A DNA stretch of 64,000 nt from Datisca glomerata (Eukaryota; Streptophyta; Magnoliopsida; Cucurbitales; Datiscaceae): assembly GCA_003255025.1 (NCBI GenBank), contig QANY01008329.1, forward strand, positions 571,151 through 635,150, given 5' to 3'. Below the pieces are notes generated by a model that worked only from the letters and a program-made list of their open reading frames with translations, had not been told where the DNA came from and ran no database searches. The position numbers and the translations under genes are program-made. This document shows, one piece after another, positions 24,093 through 35,530 of the stretch (within the stretch, counting starts at the first letter, position 1; every line of letters begins with the position of its first letter).

Positions 24093-24254
24093 GGCTACTA
24101 ACCGTGCCTTGAAAGTCCTTACTTTCCCATCTTCACCTCTTTTCTTCTTGAAGATCCATTTACATCCAATGGGCCTGACATCTTCAAATGAATTAATAAG
24201 TTCTCATACGGAATTGGAATACATAGATTTCATTACTTGGTTTATGGCATATTG

Positions 24255-24710
24255 TCATTTCTCTTTTAGAGGATCATCCATTGCTTCTTCATAAGATAAT
24301 GGATCTTCCTTATTAGTGTCTGACACTAGGACATGTGCCTCTAGTTCGTAGCGAACTGGTTGTCTCACAAACCTCCCACTATAACGTTGCACCGAAGTTT
24401 CTTTTACAAGAACTATGGTTTCTCTAGTTTGTAGTTTATCAGTAGAAATTGATGGTAATCTGATCTCATCAGTCGCTAATTCATCGAAAACTACTTTGCT
24501 ATGAGATTTGTAGTTTTGCATATAATCATGCTTAAGAAAAGTTTCATTTGTCGACACAAACACTTTCTGATCATTGTGACTATAAAAGTACTCACGTCTA
24601 GTCTCTAAAGAATAGCCAACGAATATGCATACCTCATACCTTGAGTCTAAATTTCTGGTCTTAGGTCTAAGGACGTGAACTGAACACCCCCATATATGAA
24701 AATTACGCAA
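24255..24710 (-). pseudogene. Copia integrase C-terminal / RT connection region
   Basis: A 151-codon open frame with FHIWGCSVHVLRPKTRNLDS and CIFVGYSLETRREYFYSH, the usual copia text after the integrase core. It then has a low-complexity linker with YSGRFVRQPVRYE and ends at DPLSYEEAMDDPLKEK, the run-in to the RT domain. Upstream and downstream it is separated from its neighbours by stops. Confidence 0.8.
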
Positions 24711-24869
24711 ACTAGGTTTAGAGTCATTTCATAACTCGGAAGGCGTCTTGCTTACAGACTTAAAGGGCACTACATTCAAAATGTAAGTTAATGTGTATAC
24801 TGCATATCCCTAAAATGTAAGTGACAATGATGAGTATCTTAATATCGATCTAACCATATATAATAAGGT

Positions 24870-25634
24870 TCAGTTTTTACTCTCTGCAACATCATTTTGT
24901 TGTCGTGTTCTAGGTGCTGTGAGTTGGAATAGGATTCCACACTCTAGTAAATAATCCTTAAATTCTAAATCCAAGTATTTACTACATCGATTGGATCGAA
25001 GGGTGTTTAATGATTTATCTAATTGCTTTTCAGCTTCAGCCTTGAAGTCTTTAAACTTTCCAAAAGTTTCAAGCTTTCGATTCCTTAGGTAACTATAACC
25101 ATATATTGAGTAGCAGTCAATGAAAGTGAAAATATACTTATATCCACCTCTAGCTTGTACATCTATAGGTCCATAGACATCACTATCTACTAACTCAAGT
25201 TGCTCCCTGGCTCTTTGACCCTTCCCTGTGAAAGGTCTCTTAATCATTTTACCCTCTAAACAAAATTCACAAACATGAAGAGTTCCAACTTTTAGCTCTC
25301 TCAAAACACCATGCTTTGTTAACATGTTTAACCTATCTAGATTAATATGTCCCAACATAAGATGACATAAATATGTGTTATCATCATGAGAAACTCTGTG
25401 TCGTTTGTTATTTTTAGGTTTTGCTATTTTAAATAATTCAAAATTATTTAGCGCGTGTTCAGTCAGTTTAAGCATATACAGTCCATTTATAATTTTAGCA
25501 TGACATATATCGAATCCATTCTTAGAAATAATAATCTCTTTATTAATAAAAGAAACTTCGAATAATTGTTCTTGCAAAAATGAAAGAGAAATCAAATTTC
25601 TCAAAAAATGAGGAATATAATAAACATCGTTCAA
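24870..25634 (-). pseudogene. Copia pre-integrase and integrase core remnant
   Basis: A 254-codon open frame. It opens with NDVYYIPHFLRNLISLSFLQ, contains the zinc-binding H-x3-H then CEFCLEGKM, and the first catalytic block LVDSDVYGPIDVQARGGYKY. The second catalytic block should be RSDRGGEY, but reads RSNRCSKYL: the catalytic Asp is Asn. The third block QNDVAESKN keeps the Glu. Integration by this protein is therefore unlikely even though the frame is long. Confidence 0.86.
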
Positions 25635-25679
25635 AACTAAGTAATTTTATCTAAAAAGTAAATGGACTATCCCTAATAT

Positions 25680-25800
25680 TTTAGCTGACACGACCGCACC
25701 ACTGTCAACTCTCAAAACGACCTTGCCATCAGCCAGCTCATTTGATGAATCAAGCATATGCAAAGAAGAACATGGTTAGTGGCTCTTGAATCAAGTATTC
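25680..25800 (-). pseudogene. Copia protease remnant
   Basis: Around 25770-25798 the minus strand reads ILDSRATNHV, the active-site block normally written DSGAT, so the catalytic Gly is Arg. Further in, VVLRVDSGAVVSAKI (about 25690-25730) corresponds to the later substrate-flap region rather than a second active site. A stop separates this block from the integrase frame. Confidence 0.65.
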
Positions 25801-26698
25801 ATGATGACAAATGATATTCCACTAAACAAGTTTTAAGTACAGGTAAATCATATTTACCTTTCTTTTTCAGCTCAGAGAGATGCTTGTTACAGTTTCTCTT
25901 CCAAAGACCTTCTTCCCCACAGTGGAAACACTTTCCTTTGGGCTTGCTGTCTTTCTTATTCTTCTTGACTTTTGGGGATGTCTTGGCTCTCTTTACACTT
26001 TTGTTCTTACTCTTGTCCTTACCATTGTTCTTCTTCATTTTTTATTCTTAACAATATTGGAAGAAGGCTTTTGCTCGACAACATCTCCCTCACCCTCTTT
26101 GGTCGTTCTAAGGTTGAGTGACTCAAAAGTCTGCAGTTCATTCAACAATTGGATCATGTTGAATTGCACCTTGTTCATAACATAGTTGGTCTTGAATGCA
26201 TAAAAAGTTTGTGTGAGTAACTCTAGCATGATGCTAACTTGAGTCTGTTCATCAATGGTCACCTCATGTACTTCTGCCTCGTGTATTATGTTGATCATGT
26301 TCTCGAACAAAAGTACCCTTCCTCATCTTAGTTGTCATATAGCTCCTAGTGACCTCATGACAACTTTGATCGGACTGCTGCCCAAACATTACATGTAAAA
26401 ATTTCATAATCGCATAGGCAGTCTCCATGCTTTCATGTTTAGTTCTCAGAACATTTTTCATGCTCATAAGCATGTAGCACTTCACCTTGTTATTTCGTAT
26501 GATCCAAACATCATATTTGTCACTAACATACTTAGGGGCGTTAACAATGGGCTCCTCAGGACATTTCTCAGTAAGAACGAACTTATGGTTCTCACAAATC
26601 AACATTAAGTTCATATTTGATTTTCAACGTACGAAATTATCACCATTCAATTTCTCAAGAGCAAGTAAAGCAGTAGCATGGTTGCCCATAGTAGACAT
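25799..26698 (-). pseudogene. Copia gag with damaged zinc knuckle
   Basis: The start is the ATG at 26698 (reverse strand), giving MSTMGNHATALLALEKLNGD and then a stop three residues after NFVR, where the family has Trp. NMNLMLICENHKFVLTEKCP and the YDVWIIRNNKVKCYMLMSM capsid helices follow, then a frame change near 26300 into the LLELLTQTFYAFK region. The C-terminal part is Lys-rich with CFHCGEEGLWKRNC (25890-25940): a CCHC knuckle whose His is replaced by Leu. Gag would form particles and bind RNA. Confidence 0.85.
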
Positions 26699-28482
26699 AA
26701 TATTGATAACTGAAATTTAAAACATACATGATTCAATATAATTGATAAATATCTTGAATTCAAAAAGTAAACATGATGCATGAATGCAATCATAATAAAC
26801 ACATAAATTAGCATTTACTAATCACGATAAAATAACCCAACAATTAATGTGTCACCTTAAGGTCGGTCAGATTAACCTCAGACTGTCTAACATTCTCATC
26901 CTTATTAATTAAAACTTAAAATATCTCATATATTTTCTTTTAACAATAATGTATCGCTTGTTCGGTCAAGTCACAACTATTCACATGAAAGCTTAATTGT
27001 GACTTTGTGAGTGTAACCCATCATTTCAGATTTCATGACTTCTTTTAGAATATGCCGCCTTAGGGTCGGTCAAAACTAAACTACATAACTTCTTCATATC
27101 TTTTTCAGAAGTCCAACTTTGGTATTGGTACAGCTCGAAACCTTCGTAGGGGGGTGAAAACAAAGCTATCTCGAGGCCCTCACTACACTTCACGATGTTA
27201 TACTATTGATGGAGATCATAGGTTACATTGACATGTCAACCTTCTCTCACTCACTATTTTAGGATAATGTGTTTCTATTTTAACTAATCAATTAATTCTA
27301 ATTTAATTACTAGTTAAAATGATAACCCTATGAATATTTAATTATCAGTTAATTCAATCTCATTGGTCTAAGTTCATTTAACTTTCTGAAGCGCCTAAGT
27401 CTTAATTAGGTGAACTTAGATTAACTAATTAATTATATTCACCAAACTTTAATAAAACTCATTTACTAAAGCCGGTTAACCTAAAGGTTACTATAGTCTT
27501 TAGTGTGGTGTGATTACAAAGTTTTAACTAGTTAAAATCTAGCAGTTTACATGCAATTGATTTTATAAAGTAATACATATAAACATATTAGGACAATCCT
27601 AATAAATCATGTTTTTTACATATGAGATGCATGATTAAATAAAACTATGTGAGATTTTCATGTTTAGCATGTGATCGACTAATACATGAACATGTTATCA
27701 AACATAACAATTAAATAAAATAATAATGGACGGAGTGACTACTGAGAATTTCTAAATTACAACCCTTGAAATAAAGAAATAAAATTACAAAGTGGACTTC
27801 AAGAATACATATTTCCCAAATATTGTCTTCTCCTTCTGATGTCAACATTCATAATCTTCAAGCTTTGAACAAAACTATTTTTAATTAGAAAAACTATTTT
27901 TCTTAAATAAAACAATTTCTATAATTAACCATTTTCATATAGTTGACTTTGACTTAGTCAAATAAATACTTTATTTGGTTTGGTCAAACCCAATCAAACT
28001 ATTAATTTTAAAATTACATTAATTTCAAAATTTAAATGGATAATTAAAAGCGTTTGGCTTTTATTGAAATACTTAGATGATAGAGTTGGTTGCATGGTTT
28101 GTTGGAATAGTATTTTTGTGGATGAATAATGTTTTCGTGGATGAACAGTATTTTCACGGATGAACAATATTTTTATGTGAATAGTAAATTTCTGCAGTTC
28201 ATCTCGTGCATTCTTCATCTTCTCGCGTTTGGAATAATTACAATAATATTCAAAATAAAATTACAAAAATATCTACGCCTCAATTCGGCTCATACAAGAT
28301 CTAAGAAAAATTAAAACAAAGTCTAACCCAATAATCACTATATAATTAACGATCCATTATTTTTCATACATTCAAAAAACATAACCATTCATCATCACAC
28401 ATATCTCATATTATATGAATAATGCAAGAAAACTCACACAACATTTACATATAAATATATAAAGACCGCTCTGATATCACTT
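26699..28482 (-). other. Copia untranslated leader and primer binding site
   Basis: About 1.8 kb between gag and the 5' LTR without a supported gene. The last bases next to the LTR read TGATATCAGAGC on the minus strand (28469-28480), matching the initiator-Met tRNA primer site of plant copia elements (TGGTATCAGAGC) with one change. Words of the type cctta(a/g)ggtcggtca recur near 26870 and 27065. Confidence 0.6.
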
Positions 28483-29908
28483 GCTGGTCATCGTGACACG
28501 TGCGCGGCGGAAGCGCGTGGCCTTTTTAAAAAATTAAACTTTTAATAAAAATCAAATCTTTTAATAAAATAAAACTTGTGCAACGCCACGATAACAAAAT
28601 AAAAACTTTTATTGAAAACTCTTTTTCAACCAGTCAGGATCCATTATACATTTATAACTTAAATCTACAACATACAAAGTTATGAATCATATACCTCTTG
28701 TAGTCTATATCAAGTGTACTTGCAAAAACTGATCGATCTTCTGTTCCCACGAAATCATTCTAACGATAAGTATATTCCAAGATCCACACCAAGATTTTTC
28801 AAGTCAATTCTCAACGCACTAGGACGTGTGTGGGCACATAAAATATTATAAGACACTTTTTCTGTCTCTAGATGTTCTCAACACATGAGATCTAGAGATT
28901 TACTGAGAATGACTTTAGTAAGATGATTCTCTAAAAGAACGTGATGATTATGTTTTTAGAGATTTTATTAACGTTTAATCACAAAAATCTCTTTGACACC
29001 AATCGTGTTCTCCATTCAGCTCTTGATTGACGAATTGATTATCTGATCAACTGATTCTCACCCCTCATTTCAACTATTTAGGCCATTAGAATAATATATG
29101 TATATATTCTAGGTAATGGCGTATCATATTTTTAGGGATAAACTGAAATAATATTTAATTATAAAATTACCAATTACAGTGGGACTCACTGCAATTGTGC
29201 ACAACTTGAGTGACGCAAGGCACTGCAATGTGTCGTGAGCCAGCACAATGCCTCACGGCACCACTGTAGTGCCACATGATACTACAGTGTTACACACTCA
29301 CTACTGTAGTGCCACGTGACACCACAATAGTCCATGTCAATTTTTGATATTCTATCAGTGATTGACACGTGTCAATGACTGTGAATTAAATATTTATTTT
29401 AAATAGATAATTATCTAGATATCACTTCATTCAAATTAACATATTTGATTATCTCAATCAACTCACTTATTTGTTATTTCACAAATAACAGATTAAGTGA
29501 TTTAAATTATTATCTAATAATAATTTATTTATCTAATTTCATAAATTAGATATTCTGTCTCACCTATCGATAAAAAATAAAATTATATATATATATATAT
29601 ATATAATTTTTGAAAATTATATTTAAATATATAAATAATTCAATTAATTAATTCTTAGTTAATTAATCACACGTAATTATGTCATAATCATGTATTTGCC
29701 TCAGAATAAAATTTTTTTTACAAGTCAGTCATTTTCTCATATCCTGAAATATTCACACCCTAGACAGCGTAGTATAGACGTCACTTGGGGACCATCGACC
29801 TATAATTCTAAGCGCCAATAAATTAGATTATTAATTAAAATATTTAATTAAATAATCTTATTTATTAACTCCAGTATTTCTCCACTACAAATATGGAATT
29901 GCACTCTT
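28483..29908 (-). repeat. 5' LTR of the minus-strand copia (outer part lost)
   Basis: The inner end is TGCTGGTCATCGTGACACG on the plus strand, two bases from the primer site. The sequence is collinear with 20878-21895 from aagatccacaccaagat through actccactacaaatatgg. Similarity stops near cactctt at 29908, so about 860 bp found in the other LTR is missing here. It contains a stretch (about 29170-29335) rich in cactg/cagtg words that the other LTR lacks or has lost. Confidence 0.85.
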
Positions 29909-29924
29909 CCTTTTAGAGAGGACC

Positions 29925-30735
29925 AAAATTTCAAACCGGTCCAAAATTTTTATTAGTTCTGGAGCGGTCCGATCCGGCCGACCATATATTATATATATAT
30001 ATTTAGAATTTTAGGTTAAATGAAGTGAAGTCTCTATGTCCCTCTTGCCTCTCCCTCTCCCCACTTCTCGACTCTCCCTCTCCCTCACCTCAGACTGCTC
30101 AATCAGTCCCTTTCTCCTCCTCTTGCCTCTCCATCTCCCTTAACCCAGATTGCTTGTCGCTTCTCCCAATCGCCTCCTCTCACCTATCCCTCTCGCCTCC
30201 TCTCACTTCTCCCTCTCCCTCACCTCAGTCCCTCTCCCAGCTTAGACTACCTATCGCCTCTCCGTCTCGCCTCCTTTCACCTCTCCCTCTCCTTTAACTC
30301 ACTCCCTCTCCCTCAGCTCAGAATGCCTCTCACCCCTCCCTCTCCCTTACCCCATGCCTCTCGCCTCTCCCTCTCCCTCATCTCAGTCTCTCTCCCTTAG
30401 CTCAAACTGCCACTCGCCTATCCCTCTCCCTCAGCTCAGTCCCTCTCCCTCAGTAGCCAGTCCCTCTATCCTCCTTTCTCCTCTACCTCTCTCTCAGCTT
30501 AGTCCTTCTCCTTCTATCTCAGCTCAGTCCCTCTCCCTCTATCTCAGCTCAGTCCCTCTCCCTCTCCCTTAGTCCATCAAGTCCGTTCGAACCGACTGTT
30601 GATTCTCGGTCTGGTCAGTCTTGATTTTCTTCCAGTATATGGTCAGTTCGGTCTTCCATATAGGAGGACCATGTTTTTCCGTCTGGTCTTGTTTTTCTCT
30701 AAAAATTCGACCAGACCGACCGTTGAACACCCATA
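29925..30735. mobile_element. hAT-like element, left copy of an inverted pair
   Basis: The right end TTGAACACCCATA (30723-30735) differs by one base from the TIR of the element at 37822-39985. The subterminal text is rich in ggtccgatccgg and gaccagaccgacc. The left side adjoins the broken copia LTR and has no clean TIR. The interior is mainly a CT-rich minisatellite. It is an inverted relative of 37822-38531. Confidence 0.6.
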
Positions 30736-30790
30736 TTTCTAATGGTTGGAAGATGCCCCTGTATGAATCCTGGTTATGTAGAACGAGTTA
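29980..30790 (+). repeat. Left arm of a large inverted repeat
   Basis: From the tatatata run through ttttaggttaaatgaagtga, the CT minisatellite, the TIR and then 55 bp beyond it (ttggaagatgcccctgtatg ... ttatgtagaac), the sequence matches the complement of 37767-38531. Because the match continues outside the TIR, this is a duplicated locus and not just two independent insertions. Confidence 0.75.
30025..30575. repeat. CT-rich minisatellite (left, pyrimidine strand)
   Basis: About 550 bp of variants of ctccctctccctcagctcagtc and cgcctctccctct. Open frames across it are Ser/Pro/Leu-rich by composition and are not genes. The same repeat, inverted, lies at 37978-38455. Confidence 0.9.
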
Positions 30791-31378
30791 AGGGAGAATG
30801 AGAGGGTAGGTATAGTCTTATGTGAAGTAAATAAGATTTTTAATATTCCATTTGCTATCTGATTAATAGGGTAGGTATAATCTTATATGGCAGACGATCT
30901 CCTGGGGGACATAACCTCAAATGGAGACTTCTTAGTGTTCTTAAAACTCACAACCCAAACAGTACATTGCTTGGATTTCTGGGTAAGCTACATTTCTTCG
31001 CTTCAGCCTTCAATTTCTAGTTTAGTTACTTATACCAGTGAAGATGGCTATATCGAATTTCGTCGTCTTCATTTTATCTCTACTTCTTTTGTATTCATTA
31101 AATTTGATTTAGTAGGGGTGAAAGTTGTTTATGTAATTTTCTTTTTCTCCATCATGTCACTAGACGATGAAGTAAGATATTTCTCTTAAACTTGATTTAG
31201 TAGGGGTGAAAGCTGTTTATGTAATTGAGTATGCTATATTATGAAACTACTAGTTTTTTTGTTATATTATATAACTATAGTGGGATTGAGGATTATATAA
31301 TTTAAGTTCTTATTTATGCTGGTAATTTTATTGTTTTCCTTATGTAATATGATTTGTGCAATATACATAGGTATAAAA
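30791..31378. other. Spacer with exon-like piece of unknown identity
   Basis: A frame at 30887-30981 (starting [20 protein letters not shown]) ends at a possible donor GG/gtaagc. The phrase tagtaggggtgaaagttgtttatgtaatt occurs at about 31112 and 31199, a local direct repeat. I do not recognise a protein family. Confidence 0.3.
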
Positions 31379-32238
31379 AATTTATACCTCCTCAAATTTG
31401 CAATTCTTTCCATTGCCAAAGTTTTCACTATGTACTTTTTGGGTTATCTAATGGCATCAAAGTACGTTAACATTTTACCCTCTAACGGAAGAAAACTCTG
31501 TTAAGATTTCTATCAATATATGAACTTTTTCGACAAGAAGGTGAGGGATTATTATGGACTGAATTTAGATTCCATGTGTCCAGTTGGTTTTTTCACTCTT
31601 GCTCCCGTGTTTGATATTCTCTCAACTTGGACAAGCTATCACCTTACAAAAAATGATCCAGTGGTGAGTTTTATTATTTTCTATATTTTTTATCATGTAA
31701 TACCAAAAAATTAAAAAACATTCTGATGGCGAACCAATGTCAATTTGCCCCTTTGCAGGTGGTTTGTACCCATGAATGTAGTTCTGGCTTCCATAACAGG
31801 TTCACTAATTGGACTAGTTGTTGCAACCATCATTCGTCCACCATATACTTAATCCACAGTTGTCTCATTTTCAATTATAATTTCTCTAGGAAAGTTTCGT
31901 CATGATTTATATTGATATTTTTCAACTCTGTATGTGAAACTCATTCAAGTTCTTAAACAAGGGTGAATAGCCTAGAAGTATTGTAGTGTCTGTGAAACAT
32001 ACTGCATCAGGACATGAACTTTAAGTTTTTTTTTCTTTTTGTCAAAGTTCTACATAAATGGCATATTGCTACTTTTTGGTTTGTCTTAAACTATTGTGGA
32101 TTTGTTGTTGAACACAGGAAACATTGGCAATGTGCCTCTAGTTCTATTGTTGCTTTATGTAGAGACACATCCAACCCTTTTGATGATTCAGATACATGTA
32201 GCACAAATGGAACTTCATATATTTCATTTGGCCAGTGG
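31379..32238 (+). pseudogene. PILS: PIN-LIKES (PILS) auxin-carrier pseudogene fragment
   Basis: Three blocks match the PILS family of ER membrane proteins that affect intracellular auxin. Block 1 (31415-31501) reads AKVFTMYFLGYLMASKYVNI then LPSNGRKL, and stops. Block 2, after an AG acceptor at 31757-31758, reads WFVPMNVVLASITGSLIGLV then VATIIRPPY, then a stop near 31850. Block 3 (32118-32238), after another AG, reads NIGNVPLVLL, shifts frame, and continues ALCRDTSNPFDDSD ... YISFGQW to a GT donor. The middle (31520-31670) is an open stretch I cannot align to PILS. The C-terminal half is absent. Stops, frameshift and truncation mark a pseudogene; closeness to a CACTA terminus suggests capture. 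Confidence 0.8.
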
Positions 32239-32559
32239 GTAAGTTGTCAGATAACTTATTATTGTCTTTTGATTTGCATAATTATATTGTGAAGCACATT
32301 TTCAATTACTCAAGCATTACCTAATGCATTTTCAGAAGCTTCACCGAGTATTACCTAATGCAGTTTGTTGTTATCTTAAGGCTATGCTTCATGCAATATA
32401 CATAGGTACACAAATTTCCTGCCTCCTCAAAACTCACAAGTTCTTTTTTGTGTTTGCGTGTTTGTTTCTCTGAGTACACAGTTTAAATTTTGCAGAACTT
32501 ATTAACAATAACTACCTTTGATTAAATTTTTTATATTTGATGATCACGTTAGAGAAAAG
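32239..32559. other. Non-coding stretch with a partial repeat of the PILS upstream flank
   Basis: The phrase gcaatatacataggta near 32393 followed by ctgcctcctcaaaactcaca resembles 31357-31400 (gcaatatacataggtataaa, tacctcctcaaatttgcaa), so the 5' side of the PILS fragment is partly duplicated here. Confidence 0.5.
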
Positions 32560-32925
32560 TTGTCATGGGAAGGCAGGTTTTTTCCTTTCCATGACAATTT
32601 TTTTTAAAAATGATCCTTTAATGACGGACAATCCCAGTCATTAAAGGTATTTTTACGGCACCTATAATGATGGAAAATCTCCATCATTAAAGGTGTTTTT
32701 ACTGCACCTATAATGACAGGCATTCCCTATCATTAAAGGTGTTTTGCGGCACTTTTAATGACGGAGATTCTCCATCATCAAAAGTGTTTTGGCGGCACCT
32801 TTTGAGGATGATTTTTGGTAAAATGAGTTTAGATGACAGTCCGATAGCTGACAGTCACATCCTCACCATTAAAGAGTTTTGATGACGGGGTTTAACCACC
32901 ATTTAAGCCCTATTTTGTAGTAGTG
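32560..32925 (-). mobile_element. One end of a CACTA (En/Spm) transposon
   Basis: The terminus read on the minus strand is CACTACTACAAAATAGGGC (32907-32925), a standard CACTA end. Inside lie four subterminal repeats of 45-47 bp with the core cattaaaggtgtttt..gcacc (about 32618-32800); each includes a short inverted repeat such as aatgatgga/tccatcatt. No transposase and no second terminus were found, so this is a truncated or very degenerate copy. Confidence 0.72.
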
Positions 32926-33429
32926 CATGTGTTATAGCGTTAGAGTGGCGATTATAGTGAGGCTGTATTGTGGATCTTTCTTGAAAGTCCGGGTTAATGT
33001 ACACAAATCATAGTAAATAGGTCACTCACATAGTATTAAGTTATTAGTTGGCACAAAAAAGATAGTAGGAGATAAATGACTATTTTTATATTTGATGTGT
33101 TTTAAAAGTTTTGAGTTTGTCTAAAACGCCCTTTATTAACTTATTATTTGATTGTCTTCAACTTTTTTTTTTAATTTGATTAGCGTAACCTGTTCAAGAG
33201 CATTATTTTAAGGGATCATGTTATCTTTGTTTATGCTTCCACTAGGTCAATAAGTTGAAGATTAGAATTTCGATTCTTGTTCGCAAATACATATATATAT
33301 ATATACATATAGACATATTTATAGTAAATATGTATAATATATATATATATAAGGTTAATCACCAGGATCTGTTAAGGTAAAAGATATTCTACCCTTAACT
33401 AAACAGAATAATTATACGAATCTCTTCCT
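32926..33429. other. AT-rich spacer with TA repeats before the viral block
   Basis: No gene. Runs of atatatat at about 33290-33305 and 33337-33350 lie just before the start of the pararetroviral sequence, a common setting for such insertions. Confidence 0.5.
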
Positions 33430-33436
33430 TTAAGCT

Positions 33437-34430
33437 ATGGGCACACAGTTAACTAGGATAGATGATCAAGTTACTCAAATACAGGAAACACAGGTTATTA
33501 AATCAGTTGATAAGCCTAAGCTGAACATAGGACCTATCACTCTCAAGCCTCCTCTAGATGTTCAAAATTTTAAATTAAAATCTAGTAAGAAGGAGGAAAA
33601 TTTTATGGAAACCGTTATGAAAAAAATTAAAAATCTGAAAATCACCACACCTGAAACTCCCTCAGGTCAACTGAACATAATGAATTAGGATGATTCACCC
33701 AATCCAGCACAATCTGAAGAATATTCTTTATCTCAAATTTTTAGATATCCAGAAAAAATTTTATGATACCATCAATAAACTCTCTTCTTCATACTCTAAA
33801 AGGCCTACTACTCGTATGGCATTAACAGGACCGAGTAGGTGTTATTGACCTAGACCTATCCCTCAGAATCTTTTATATGAAGAAGATTTCCTTCATTCTC
33901 AGAAATCCTATCATGGCAAAACCATCTATGAATGGAACATAGATGGCAAAACGAATACCAAAGCTTTGAGACCATCTATTAAATGATCATGTATTCTTCT
34001 GTTTGTAAGCAGAATGATAACACAAATCACCAGATCTATCAGTTCGTGGTCAATGGGTTTACGGGAACACTTAAGGGTTGGTGGGACAATTGTCTCACTC
34101 AAGGTCAACGCCAATAAATCTTAAATTCCTTTAAGGTCAACATTGACTCTCTCACTGGAACCCAGACCAGAACAGAAGATGACTGTTACATCCTGACCTA
34201 ATCCATAATCTGTCACTTTCTTAACCTAGGGATGTGAATACTGACAAACATCGAGAACTGCTATAAAATATGAGATGCCCATCTCTAACCCACTTCAGAT
34301 GGTATAAGGATATATTTATCATGAAAGTCATGCAGAGAGGTGATGCCAACAGTGAACACTGGAAGGTAAAATTCTGTGATAAGCATGATCAAATGGACAT
34401 TCGATATGATCATATACCTATGGACATCTC
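33437..34430 (+). pseudogene. Caulimovirid N-terminal/coat region remnant
   Basis: The first frame (33437-33688) is hydrophilic and Lys-rich with a heptad-like start (QLTRIDDQVTQIQE), then a stop. Scattered pieces in several frames follow, including YQFVVNGFTGTLKGWWDN near 34040-34090, which resembles the capsid core of plant pararetroviruses. More than ten stops occur across this block, so it is strongly decayed. Confidence 0.55.
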
Positions 34431-34472
34431 ACTACCCTAGTTATAGAAGAAGGACTAGGACTATGCAATGAT

Positions 34473-35363
34473 ATGAAATTACAACATATGATGAAAAGTC
34501 AAAATCTTGACAACATAAAAGAATTAGGAGAATTCTGTAATCAGTTTGCCTACGATACTAAAATTCAGTATCCTTATTCATCCAAACCTCATAGGACTTC
34601 TACTTCTAAACCCTATAAATCTCACAAAAAATACTTTTCAAAAAAGAAATCTAGACATAAAGAGTCTAAACATCAAGATCTGCCACGCCAGAAGAAATCT
34701 CATGTCAACAAAACTAAAGCCACATGTTATAAGTATGGATTACCAGGACATTTTGCTAAAAAATGTCGATCTAAATCTAAAAAGAGACTCCATGAATTAA
34801 AACTTGATGAAGAAACCCAACATAAGATCTTAAATTATATCTCTAAAGATAGTTCCAATGAAGATAGTACAGATGACGACGTTTCACAAATTTATGCATC
34901 TGAGTCTGACTCTTCTACTACTTCTGACCAGCCAGACCAGCCTTGTTACAATTCTAAGACTTGCAACGCAATTACTGAAACCAACTATTGGAAGGCAATA
35001 GTTGAGATGAATGGTTTAGATTTGAATGGACCAGGTCTTAATGTCTTGACCGATACCCAGCGATCTTTTCTCTCCATAGTTGACCAAATCACTGATCTAG
35101 ATATGAAGTTAAAATTCTTAGAAACTTGTTATAAGGATTATACCACTCCTAAGATCAGACTTATAAAAAATTACAGTATGAAAGAACTCCTAAACTGTAT
35201 TCAACATGACTCTTTACCTAATAAACTTGTTTCCATTTCTGATCTAAAAATGAAAATTAATATAATTAAATCTGAACTACAGCAGCTTAAATCTGCTAAT
35301 CAAATCATTTCCCAGGATCCCAATTTGCTCAAACAGTCTACTTTCAAAGGAAAACTACAGTAG
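34473..35363 (+). pseudogene. Caulimovirid coat protein C-terminal part with zinc knuckle
   Basis: A 296-codon open frame, the longest surviving viral frame. It has a Lys/Ser/His-rich basic stretch (residues about 45-80), then CYKYGLPGHFAKKC (residues about 87-100): a CCHC knuckle in which the second Cys is Tyr. An acidic Ser/Asp-rich tract follows (DSSNEDSTDDD), then a helical region. Basic region, knuckle and acidic tail are the usual order at the end of a pararetroviral coat protein. The altered Cys would impair zinc binding. Confidence 0.65.
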
Positions 35364-35390
35364 CCACAGCTACGACTTCTTCAGCTCAGA

Positions 35391-35530
35391 CTTCACCAGA
35401 TCAGCCAAGTCAAACTTTGACTTCACCAGATCAGCCAAGTCAAACTTTAACTTCACCCGATCAGTCAAGTCAAACTTTGACTTCACCAGATCAGCCAAGT
35501 CAAACTTTGACTTTGGCAGATCAGCCTCGT
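35391..35530. repeat. 30-bp tandem repeat, about 4.7 copies, in the viral block
   Basis: The unit cttcaccaga tcagccaagt caaactttga repeats at 35391, 35421, 35451 and 35481 with a partial fifth unit. It encodes a decapeptide repeat (SPDQPSQTLT) in the coding direction. It lies between the knuckle frame and the protease. An open frame on the opposite strand across it is a by-product. Confidence 0.92.

Larger units (their letters stand above)
20847..29908 (-). mobile_element. Ty1/copia retrotransposon with long LTRs (minus strand)
   Basis: Reading on the minus strand: 5' LTR (28483-29908, outer end lost), primer site, a 1.8-kb non-coding leader, gag, protease, integrase, RT, RNase H, polypurine tract, 3' LTR (20847-22756). 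Integrase before RT is the copia order. Both LTRs are incomplete at their outer ends, so no target duplication can be read. Catalytic residues of protease, integrase and RT are damaged. The element is dead but most of its structure is present. Confidence 0.88.

Noticed and set aside
25690..25730. VDSGA motif as the copia protease active site
   Set aside because: Position relative to the neighbouring blocks fits the later flap region; the true active site is the DSRAT at about 25770-25798.
30025..30572. Ser/Pro/Leu-rich frames
   Set aside because: By-products of the CT minisatellite.
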